Positions 9,351-17,500 of a stretch of 17,500 nucleotides of DNA are shown piece after piece. The DNA lies in contig JAXCGZ010022656.1 of the NCBI GenBank assembly GCA_037179515.1, positions 57,501 through 75,000 on the forward strand, given 5' to 3'. Origin of the DNA: Halocaridina rubra (lineage: Eukaryota; Arthropoda; Malacostraca; Decapoda; Atyidae). The notes under the pieces were generated by a model. That model did not search any database. It was not told where the DNA came from and saw nothing but the letters and a program-made list of their open reading frames with translations. A program made the translations under genes and the position numbers. The first letter of the stretch is position 1. Every line of letters begins with the position of its first letter.

Positions 9351-10640
9351 TTAGTGATACTTATCATACTTGCCCTTAAAACTATGGACTGACTGGTCAT
9401 TAACTACCTCCTCGCTTAGGGAATTCCAGTCATCAACTACTCTTACACTAAAAAAGAACTTCTTTATATCCTGCAAAGAAGCTATCTTACGGAGCATCAA
9501 ACTGTTATAACCATTAGTTCCAGTGCCAGCCGTCACCATATCCCCCTCATTCTTCTAGCTTCGAGTGATGGTAAGTCTACTTACCTCAGCCTCTCCTTAT
9601 AACTGAGATTGCGTATTTCTGGCATCAGTATCATGGCATGTCTTTGAACTTTTTCCAACTTAATTATGTGCTTTTTCAAGAGTGAATTTGAAAGCGGGAT
9701 GCATATGCAAGCTTTCGCCTCACATATGTTGCATAAATATTTCTGAACATTTCCTTGTCCTTGTGCCTGCAAGCTACCCTTACATTTGCTAAGAATGCGT
9801 TTCCGGAGACATATCTGCCAGTATGTTTACTCCTAAATCCCTCTCATTCTCCGTCTATTGAAGTTCTGCTCCTACTGTTAAATATTCAAGCTTGGGTCTT
9901 CTCGCACTTGTACCCATTCAATACATTTAAAAGTATTGAATTTCATTAGCCACTTTTCTGACCATTCATACAGACTATTTAGGTCTTCCTGAAGTTTTCT
10001 AACATTGTTCTCATATCTTACTTTCTTCACAATCTTTGCATCATCTACAAACATATTCATGACTGAATTTACAGACTCTGGTAATTCATTTATATACACA
10101 AGGAACAAAAGTGGCCCTAAAGCTGAGCCCTGCGGAACTCCACTACTAACCCTTCTCCATTCAGACACTGAGTGTCTTACTCAAAGCCTCTGTTCCCTTC
10201 CTTCTAAGTAAGTTTTTATCCATTCCAAGACATTCCCACTTATCCTCTTCATTATCTGCAGCTTCTTAGTAAGTCTCCCATTTGGGACCGTGTCAGATTC
10301 CTTCTGGAAATCTAGGAATATGCAATCAGCCAAGTCCTCTCTTTCCTGTAAGATCCGACTTACCTCATCATAAAATTCTAGTAAGTTTGTTACTGTTGAT
10401 CTACCTCTCTGAATACATGTTGTCTCTCTGACAAAAAGTTGAAGGATTCCAAGTGGAGAGATGTGTTTTCTTAGGAGTTTCTCCATAACTTTGCAAACTA
10501 TGCTGGTCAAGGAAACAGGCCTATAGTTTAGAACTGTATCCCTCCTTCCCTTTTTGAAGATAGGCACCACGTTTACATGTTTCCAGCATCTTGGAATGTC
10601 TCCTGATTCCAGCGAGTTTTCAAATATGATTATTAGTATG
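9351..10640 (-). pseudogene. LINE ORF2 remnant: reverse transcriptase and C-terminal part
   Basis: From 5' to 3' on the minus strand, recognisable pieces include FKKGRRDTVLNYRPVSLTS, the palm motif A region (FLDFQK), the B motif SGVPQGSALGPLLFLVYINE, the catalytic box MFVDDAKI (Val where the other copy has Ala), WLMKFNTFKC, and the post-RT segment KHIIKLEKVQRHA. The frame breaks several times: between 10181 and 10168, near 9870, and around 9580-9540. One compensated pair of indels lies near 10400-10460. Two deletions relative to copy 2 are visible: about 30 bp near 9795 and about 65 bp near 9530. It cannot encode a working enzyme. Confidence 0.85.
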
Positions 10641-11795
10641 ACTATCCATTATCATTGTTCCAATGGGAGAGGCCGACCTCTAGTGATACTTTAAAACCAA
10701 TTTGATTAAATCCGATGTCAAGATTAACACGCTTATGGAATACACCATTTAATACACAAGGTCATCTGTGAAAAAAGTAGCTCCGACCATGGGCTTCTAT
10801 AATGGTAAAAATGATATAAATACAGGAACGACTGAAACGCAGCAAATTTTCGTGTTCTCTGTGACAATGACGAATATTTTCATGTCACAGTTAAAATAAG
10901 TATAGCCAAGTATAAAAATAAGTTAAGGCATTCGCTCTTTCTATAAAGTCCAGTGATGTTCTATGATAGTTCCAAGGTCTGATAGACTGTGAATCAGTCT
11001 TAAACAATTGTATACCATGGGTAAATATTTGATATTATGAATGCCTAGACGCAATCTGTTGTATAAAGTTAATATGACAACTACTGGGGCTTTGTATTTT
11101 AAGGTTTCAATTTTGTTTTCGATTACAAGTGTTACTCTAATACAATCATAAGCGTTCCTTCTTCATATATGACCTCCGGTTTCATGAATTTTCAGATGTA
11201 AGCAAACAAGGGGAGAAAACATTTGTACCTCCGGTCCTTTATATGTAACTCAAAATTTACCCTTAAAGAGTGTGAGTGATTTTTATTTCATACCGCACAA
11301 GCGTTTTCTAACCTTCCCTAACCAATTATTGCTACATATCCTAGCCTAGGGAGTCATGTTAAAACACCATCGACCTTGAACTAAAACTGCGTAACTATAG
11401 TCGGTATTTGGTAAAGCACGTCCAAAACAGGTACTTCACATTTGGCGACGTTCCGTGAATGAACGTTCAAACCTGGTCATAATATTAAGTCTTTCACATG
11501 AAAAACTTCCATTCGTGGTGCCATCTTCCCGATTTTGTGAGAGGAAATCACTGACTTTTCACGTTAATAACAAAGCAGGATTTTTCTTCTACATACCGAG
11601 CATGTTTGGAGCAAACGTTAATAATATCTTTTATGTAATTACCCATGCAAAAGTATATACATAAGCAGGGCAGAGGGTTTATATTCCCTGGAACTTTAAA
11701 CCTTTCTCTGTAAGACAAATGAAGAATGAACCATTACCTTTTGGAATGTATAAAGGAAAATAACTATGTAATACTAATAAATATCAAATTATGTA
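10641..11795. other. Gene-free AT-rich region
   Basis: No convincing ORF. A 69-codon frame at 11455-11664 lacks any recognisable domain or gene context. No RNA gene was recognised. Confidence 0.5.
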
Positions 11796-12071
<276 letters not shown>

Positions 12072-12702
12072 GACAGCACTAGTGTATGAAAGACACTTGT
12101 TTGTCCATTATTCATATAAAGGTAAAAACACAATGATTTGGGCATACATTTCTGCTTGCTTATCAATGGTACCGGAAGTCTAGAGACGACACACCCCCAG
12201 CTTCACTGACCTCGTGTTTGGTGCATATTATGGCTATACCATAACTTATTTGTACATGGTGATATCGTTTTACGTTCGATAGTAGCTGTGATCTTTTTAA
12301 TTGTTTGGTTTACATGCGGTTAAGAATCAAATCTTAGTTATATGTATCATGTGGTAATAACATCAATAAACTTTAAAGTCTTCTCGTTAAAGAACACGAA
12401 GCAGTGTTATTAAATGTCTATTTTCTTACCCAGTTTCACAAAATGAAGAGGAGGGAAGACATATGAAACCCAAGTTAATGAGTATGTTCGTGGAACTAAG
12501 CGCTCGAGTTGTTGTTTCAGCGGGACTCCACGGCTCGAGCTAGTGCACCCATGTCCATTATCAGGACAACAGTGGTGCATCTATTATCGTAACAAAAGGG
12601 TCAACTGAGAAAGACACCCAACACATCTGACAGTGAAATGACTCTGACCTAAACGGTGATTCCTATCAGAGCTAATTGGGCACACTTATATTTCGTTGCA
12701 AA
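12072..12702 (+). promoter_or_regulatory. 5' flank of the fibrinogen-related gene
   Basis: This stretch should hold the promoter and 5' UTR of the lectin gene, but no element is certain. A pyrimidine-rich splice-acceptor-like motif (GTTGTTTCAG) ends at 12520 and would allow a spliced 5' UTR. An imperfect hairpin lies at 12544-12579. An in-frame TAA at 12673-12675 shows that coding cannot extend upstream without splicing. Confidence 0.3.
12544..12579 (+). repeat. Imperfect two-step hairpin upstream of the lectin gene
   Basis: TGCACC (12544-12549) pairs with GGTGCA (12574-12579), and inside it TGTCC pairs with GGACA around ATTATCA. The two stems are separated by an asymmetric internal loop of 2 and 5 nt. 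It lies about 125 bp before the start codon, probably in the 5' UTR or proximal promoter. No function is known. Confidence 0.45.
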
Positions 12703-13899
12703 ATGGCCTTTGCTACTTTAGTGCTAATTATGTTTGTCTTGGAGTGTAGTGACGCTAGAACAGTTGATGGAGGGAAAAAAGATACTGAAGCTAAGAGAGG
12801 TCATTCCCCACTGATGACTCGACGGAACCTCCCTCTCATAAAGCCACAGAGTGGAGGAGGAGTGCTTGCAGCACCCGGCTTGAATGATATACAATGGGGG
12901 CTTATGGATAAAATAGACAATGTTCTTATCGAGGCCGAGTCTGAAAGCTTAGCTTCAACAACCCCTAAAATACCTACAGCAGCTGAAATATATGAAATAG
13001 AAGTGGTTGAAGATACACCAGGAAAAGAGTCAAATGTAGAAATATTGGAAATATTAAAAGACGAAGATGAATTTGATGCCGAATTATTCCACACTGAAAA
13101 TGACATGGTGCTCGTAATGAGAAGGATGTACGAGGCACTCACTAAAAGATTAAGTGTTTTAAAGAATCGAGTGACCACTGTTGAACAAACGACTTCTGAT
13201 ATATTAGCTAGATTAACCGATCTCGACTGCTATGACCTTCAGACACGTGGACAGAAAGAATCAGGTGTTTATACCCTCCATATGGATCATCATGGTAAAC
13301 GGCCAGTGGAAGTATTTTGCGACATGGAAACTGACGGAGGAGGATGGACCGTTATTCAGAGACGAACATCTCACTCAAAAGATGTGGACTTTAACCGTGG
13401 TTGGTACGACTACAAAATGGGTTTTGGAAACGTCTCAGCAGATTATTGGATAGGTCTGGAAAATATTTTTATCTGGACCAACACTCGCCACTATGAATTA
13501 AGAATAGACTTAACCGACTTCGATGGCGAGGTCTCATACGCCCATTACGATCACTTCTACATCGAAAGCGAGGATCACGGGTATAGACTTCATATTTCAG
13601 GATACAGTGGAACATCAGGAGACTCTATGGGAAATGAAGGAAAAGCAGACAACTTTACCGCAGATGGAATGATGTTCACAACCCATGACGAAGACCATGA
13701 CACTTCTCATGAGATTAACTGTGCCAAGTACTGGAACATAGGAGGTTGGTGGTTTAATCGTTGCTCCTGGGCTAACCTTAATGGCCCTTATAGAGAACCA
13801 GGGGAAGGAGATGGCATTGGCATTAACTGGCATATGTGGAGGAATAAGGAGTATCTACGCTCCTCCACAATGAAAATTCGTCCAACGAGAAGCTTTTAA
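12703..13899 (+). CDS. Secreted fibrinogen-related protein (tachylectin-5/ficolin-like lectin)
   Basis: The product is a 398-aa secreted protein of the FREP family, whose invertebrate members bind microbial sugars or acetyl groups and act in innate immunity. ATG 12703 is chosen because it sits in a good context (GCAAAATGG) and opens a signal peptide (residues 1-18, hydrophobic FATLVLIMFVLE core); the open frame upstream has no ATG and is closed by TAA at 12673. Residues 19-133 are an acidic, Pro/Glu-rich linker with basic pairs (KR, RR). Residues 134-174 form heptad-like helix suited to oligomerisation. Residues 175-395 are a full fibrinogen C-terminal domain: SGVYTLHM, EVFCDMETDGGGWTVIQRR, DYWIGLENI, a calcium loop with Asp329/331/333, GGWWFNRCSWANLNGPY and MKIRP. 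Its four cysteines (176, 206, 340, 354) can form the two conserved disulfides. N-glycosylation sequons occur at Asn243 and Asn317. The coding part has no intron. Ficolin-type ligand-pocket residues appear changed, so ligand specificity is uncertain. Confidence 0.93.
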   Translation: MAFATLVLIMFVLECSDARTVDGGKKDTEAKRGHSPLMTRRNLPLIKPQSGGGVLAAPGLNDIQWGLMDKIDNVLIEAESESLASTTPKIPTAAEIYEIEVVEDTPGKESNVEILEILKDEDEFDAELFHTENDMVLVMRRMYEALTKRLSVLKNRVTTVEQTTSDILARLTDLDCYDLQTRGQKESGVYTLHMDHHGKRPVEVFCDMETDGGGWTVIQRRTSHSKDVDFNRGWYDYKMGFGNVSADYWIGLENIFIWTNTRHYELRIDLTDFDGEVSYAHYDHFYIESEDHGYRLHISGYSGTSGDSMGNEGKADNFTADGMMFTTHDEDHDTSHEINCAKYWNIGGWWFNRCSWANLNGPYREPGEGDGIGINWHMWRNKEYLRSSTMKIRPTRSF

Positions 13900-14042
13900 C
13901 AGTTTTAAGTGGTATTCAAGAACTCCAAATGAGTGTACGCTTATAAGCATGAGTTACATCTTGTTTTGTATAGTATATATGGTATTTCAACTTTCAGAGC
14001 ATAAAAATATGTAAAATTTATATGACTTAAGTGAAGCTAGTG

Positions 14043-14048
14043 AATAAA
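14043..14048 (+). terminator. Poly(A) signal of the lectin gene
   Basis: A canonical AATAAA lies 144 bp after the stop codon, followed about 45 bp later by a T/G-rich stretch (CTGTTTTGTTG) of the kind found downstream of cleavage sites. Confidence 0.55.
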
Positions 14049-14333
14049 CGAATGGAACATTTAGCATATGCCATGAATAGTTTCAAAGCACCTGTTTTGT
14101 TGACGAATCTTAATTATATACAATCATAATAAGAAAATGGAAACATAAACTGCATTGACACGGCACGAGTCTCAAAACTTAATTCTATGGAAAAGTTGGC
14201 TTACTTTAAGTAAATTACTCAATATAGTATATTTACATTACACAAATAAGATACAAGTTTTATTTTAATTATCTTCGTTGACACACTTAAAATTTGTAAA
14301 TATGTTTTTATGCATAGGTACTATTTGTCTATT

Positions 14334-14339
14334 AATAAA
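14334..14339 (+). terminator. Alternative distal poly(A) signal
   Basis: A second AATAAA lies 435 bp after the stop in AT-rich sequence. It could be a distal site or chance. Confidence 0.25.
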
Positions 14340-14561
14340 TGTACAGAGCTGTTTATTTTATCAGTCTGCCTTAAACTTATTATATACAGTTGAGTGTGAT
14401 TTCTTCATTAAAGAAGTACGCACCATATATGTTTTCAGGAAAAGTTAAATACTTTTGAAAGATAACAAAACTGATGTAGAAGCTTTTGCAGAAAAACACT
14501 TTGAGAATTTATGATGTGTTTATTTCAATTAAAAGCTATAAAAAAGGAACAAAATATGACA

Positions 14562-14564
<3 letters not shown>

Positions 14565-14637
<73 letters not shown>

Positions 14638-14640
14638 ACA
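14565..14640. repeat. (CA)n microsatellite
   Basis: About 76 bp of CA with one interruption at 14631. It directly abuts the first homologous base of the LINE that follows, and the LINE frame stays open back through it as alternating Thr-His. Confidence 0.97.
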
Positions 14641-15689
14641 TTAAGATTGCTATACACAAATGCTGATGGATTAGCTGGTAAGGCAGTAGAATTAAAAGAT
14701 AGGATTCACAACAGTAAGGCAGATATAGTAGCAATTACAGAGACTAAGTTGAGTGAGGACATAAACAGTGTCACAGTTTTTCCTAAGGGCTTCAGAATAC
14801 TAAGGGTCGAAAGATCTGAGAGGACTGGTGGAGGGATAGCACTGCTCATAAGTGAGAGGATTCAAGTTGAAGAGATAAACTTGGCTATAGAAAGTGAGTT
14901 CAGGGAATTTCTTGTTGCTCGCATAAATACTGGGTCAGAGAGCATTATAATAACTGTTGTATACAACCCACCAAGGAACCAAAATAGGCTTGAAATTTAT
15001 GAGGAAAGTCATATAGGTACGATTGAAGTCATAAACTCAGTTGTTAACATGGCGCGGGAGAAAAAATGTAGGATTTTGATTATGGGAGACTTTAATCATA
15101 AAGAGATAGAGATTGGATAAATCTTGACCCACACAGTGGTGAGGACTCCTTTGGGGCAAGATTCCTAGATTGCGTACAAGGGAATTTCCTACACCAACAT
15201 GTAATGGAACCAACAAGAGCCAGGGGTGGGGATGAGCCATCACTACTTGATCTGGTGTTCACAGATAATGTGTTGGATATTGAAAATATTGAGTATGAAC
15301 CACCAATTGGAAAGAGTGACCACTGTGTGTTGTTGATGGAGTATATCATTGAAGACATTCTTCCTGAGAGTAGAGGCACTGAGGACATGAGGAGGAACTA
15401 TCAGAAAGGAGATTACATCAAAATGAATGAGCTTTTTGCAGTTATTGACTGGAGAACCTTATTTTACAACAAATCTGTACAAGAAATGTATGACATCTTT
15501 TGTGAGAAATATGGGAAGATTGTAGATTGCTGCATACCTGTCACCAAAGTAGGTGTAATTCATGCCAGAGAGAAATGGTTCGATAATGGGTGTAAAAGAG
15601 CTAAGGAGTGGAGAGACAAATGCTGGAAAAGGTATAGGAGGAGAAAAAACATAAATGCCTGGCAAACCTACAAAAGAGCAAGAAAATGA
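14641..15689 (+). pseudogene. LINE ORF2, endonuclease domain, frame broken
   Basis: This part should nick target DNA to prime reverse transcription. Seen in order: YTNADG (metal-binding Asn), AITETKLSED (catalytic Glu, about codon 32 after 14647), GGGIALLISE, VVYNPPRNQ and IMGDFNHKE (catalytic Asp and Asn). Then, in another frame, DPHSGEDSFGARFLD, SLLDLVFTD and GKSDHCVL (catalytic Asp-His at 15318-15323). The frame changes at 15102-15112, in AAGAGATAGAGATTGG, where two extra bases (GA) stop the first frame at 15118. A basic linker (WRDKCWKRYRRRKN) follows until a second break in AAAA at 15683-15686. All catalytic motifs are present and there is no in-frame nonsense codon apart from those created by the shifts. 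Confidence 0.88.
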
Positions 15690-17475
15690 CTACCTAAGTA
15701 AAAGGAGAGAGGCAGAGAAAGATTATGAGAGGGACATCACCAGGAAGGCGAAAGAAAATCCCAAGCTTTTCCACAGCTTTATCAGAGGAAAACTGAAGGT
15801 AAAAGAACAGGTTTTAAGGCTAAAGAGAGCGGATGGAAGCATCACTGAGACGGACGAAGAGATCTGCAAAGAATTGAACAAGGAGTTTCAGTCAGTATTT
15901 ACAGTAGAATATACCCCACCCCCTCAGATTGCAGTGATAGAAGCTCAAGGGCCGGTATTAGAGAACATCAACATTACAGCCACAGAGGTATGCAAAGCGC
16001 TGATGGATTTAGATGTTCATAAAGCTACAGGTCCTGATGACATATCCCCTCATGTGCTTAAAAAATGCGCAAACACAATATCAGTGGCACTAAGTATCAT
16101 ATTTAAGGAGTCATTGGAGTCGGGGGAGATTCCAAGATGCTGGAAACAAGCAAATGTGATACCTATCTTCAAAAAGGGAAGGAGGGATACGGCTCTGAAC
16201 TATAGACCAGTTTCCTTGACCAGCATAGTTTGCAAAGTTATGGAGAAACTACTAAGGAAAACATATCTCTCTTCACTTGGAATCCTTCAACTTTTTGTCA
16301 GTGAGGCAACATGGCTTCAGAGAAGGAAGATCAACAGTAACAAACTTATTAGAATTTTATGATGAGGTAAGCCAAATCTTACAGGAAAGAGAGGGCTGGG
16401 CAGATTGCATATTCCTAGACTTCCAGAAAGCGTTTGACACTGTTCCACATGGGAGACTTATTAGGAAGCTGCAATCAATGGCTAGAATAGGTGGAAATGT
16501 CTTGGAATGGATAAAAACTTACTTAGAAGGAAGGGAACAGAGGGTTAGAGTAAGACACTCAGTGTCTGAATGGAGAAGAGTTAGTAGTGGAGTTCCACAG
16601 GGTTCAGTTTTAGGGCCACTTTTGTTCCTTGTATATGTAAATGACCTACCAGAGTCTGTAAATTCATTCATGAATATGTTTGCAGATGATGCAAAGATTG
16701 TGAAGAAAGTAAAAAACGAGAACAATGGTAGAGAACTTCAGGAGGATCTAAATAATCTGCATGAGTGGTCAGAAAAGTGGCTAATGAAATTCAATACCTC
16801 AAAATGTAAGGTAATGAGAATGGGTACAAGTGCCAAGAAGGCCCAAGCTTGACTACTCGGTGGCTGGAGTACAACTTCAGGAGACAGAAAATGAGAGAGA
16901 TCTAGGAGTAAACATATTGGCAGATTTGTCTCCAGAAATACATATAAATGGCGTAGTAAGGGCAGCATATGCATTCTTATCAAATGTAAGGGTAGCCTTC
17001 AGGCACATGGACAAGGAAATGTTCAGAAATATTTATGTAACCTATGTGAGGCCAAAACTCGAATATGCAGCCCCCTTTTGGAATCCGCACTTGAAAAAGC
17101 ACATAGCTAAGCTTGAAAAAGTTCAAAGACATGCCACAAAACTGGTGCCAGAAATACGCAATCTCGGTTATGATGAGAGGCTGAGGGAATTAGACTTGCC
17201 ATCACTCGAAGCTAGAAGAGTAAGGGGGGATATGGTGACAGTCTTTAAATTCCTTCATGGTTATGATAGAGTGGATAGGGATCGATATTTCGATATGGCT
17301 GGCTCTAGAACTAGAGGTCATAGTTTGAAGCTTCGGAAGAAAACTTGTTTGCAGGATGTAAGGAAATACTTTTTCAGTGTAAGAGTAGTTGATAATTGGA
17401 ATTCGCTAAAGCGAGGAGGTAGTTAATGCTACCTCAATCCATAGTTTTAAGGACAGGTATGATAAGTATCACTAA
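15655..17475 (+). pseudogene. LINE ORF2, reverse transcriptase and C-terminal part, frame broken
   Basis: Seen in order: HKATGPDDISPHVLKK and NVIPIFKKGRR...NYRPVSLTS (fingers); then, after a shift at AAAA 16258-16261, GFREGRSTVTNLL; FLDFQKAFDTVPH (motif A, first catalytic Asp at 16418-16420); SGVPQGSVLGPLLFLVY (motif B); MFADDAKIV (motif C, FADD at 16679-16690); and WLMKFNTSKCKVM (motif D). A third shift at 16838-16839 (one extra A) leads to the post-RT segment (YVRPKLEYAAPFWNP, KLEKVQRHATKL, FFSVRVVDNWNSL). A fourth at 17408-17410 (one extra A) precedes the natural end DKYH-stop at 17473. Comparison with copy 1 supports the last three shifts being insertions here. The palm active site looks complete, but translation is blocked by the shifts. 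Confidence 0.9.
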
Positions 17476-17500
17476 GTCTAAAAATGGAACCGATCAGGAG

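Larger units (their letters stand above)
9265..10640 (-). mobile_element. 5'-truncated CR1/L2/Jockey-type LINE, copy 1
   Basis: This is the 3' part of the non-LTR retrotransposon whose longer copy lies at 14641-17500. Homology on the minus strand begins near 10640, inside the reverse transcriptase, and runs through the ORF2 stop (9351-9353) into a 3' UTR. The UTR has a 7-bp stem-loop (9291-9297/9311-9317) and ends near GCACAATTAGGTAATTAC. Loss of the 5' end is typical of target-primed reverse transcription. Both ends are estimates, and no target-site duplication was found. Confidence 0.85.
13900..14564. other. 3' UTR and AT-rich downstream flank of the lectin gene
   Basis: There is no further ORF. 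Two AATAAA signals (14043 and 14334) could end the lectin transcript. No genomic poly(A) tract follows either, so there is no direct sign that the single-exon gene is a processed retrocopy. Confidence 0.5.
14641..17500 (+). mobile_element. CR1/L2/Jockey-type LINE, copy 2, continuing past the window
   Basis: This is a non-LTR retrotransposon with an apurinic-type endonuclease, reverse transcriptase and C-terminal segment of ORF2 in order. ORF1 and the 5' UTR are missing: recognisable sequence starts at the first endonuclease strand (LLYTNADGL), immediately after the CA array. ORF2 would end at TAA 17473-17475. The 3' UTR (AATGGAACCGAT...) matches copy 1 and is cut by the window edge. Clade assignment rests on motif style (FADDAK box, RPVSLTS) and the 3' stem-loop of copy 1, so CR1, L2 or Jockey is not resolved. 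Confidence 0.93.

Noticed and set aside
12544..12579. Iron-responsive element
   Set aside because: A CAGTG is present but not in the loop of a stem with the required bulged C.
12676..12702. Earlier TTG start adding nine residues to the lectin
   Set aside because: It would place a Cys- and Arg-containing stretch ahead of a good signal peptide; the ATG at 12703 has a strong context and gives a clean signal sequence.

Overview
The window looks like nuclear DNA from an arthropod, most likely a decapod crustacean (crab, crayfish or shrimp). The evidence is the AT-rich background, very dense and long microsatellites (ATT, AT, AAT, CA, GA, GATA), tRNA-derived SINE fragments with microsatellite tails, CR1/L2/Jockey-type LINEs, LTR-element pieces, and a secreted fibrinogen-related lectin of the tachylectin-5/ficolin type. 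The species cannot be told from the sequence. No bacterial gene organisation, rRNA or functional tRNA gene was seen.

Layout. 1-2470: gene-free DNA broken by ATT and AT arrays, with three tRNA-derived SINE pieces; two are related copies in inverted orientation (1397-1555 minus, 1668-1812 plus), and the plus copy carries a 75-bp fold-back insertion. 2475-3376: LTR-retrotransposon debris. It holds a minus-strand LTR end with primer-binding site, then a plus-strand site perfectly complementary to the tRNA-Leu(AAG) 3' end that leads into a 209-codon gag-position ORF with no pol behind it. 3377-5874: non-coding, with a 25-bp minisatellite (4383-4600) and a 181-bp tandem duplication (4930-5290). 5875-6476: a candidate 582-bp LTR with AATAAA and its own primer-binding site. 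6477-9264: non-coding apart from a T38 tract and a GATA/GA array. 9265-10640: a decayed, 5'-truncated LINE on the minus strand. 10641-12702: non-coding, with a 215-bp AAT array and the 5' flank of the gene. 12703-13899: the one convincing host gene, a single-exon secreted fibrinogen-related protein (398 aa), followed by a poly(A) signal. 14565-17500: a CA array, then a second, longer copy of the same LINE on the plus strand, running off the window.

How the parts relate. The lectin gene is probably an innate-immune pattern-recognition molecule and lies between two inverted copies of one LINE family. The plus LINE copy keeps recognisable endonuclease and reverse-transcriptase motifs and has no in-frame nonsense codon once frame is followed, but is broken by five small insertions in purine runs. 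That pattern could be recent decay or uncorrected sequencing indels. The points most worth checking are the altered ligand pocket of the lectin, the five-indel pattern, the tRNA-Leu-primed gag-only element, the SINE fold-back, and the LINE 3' stem-loop.
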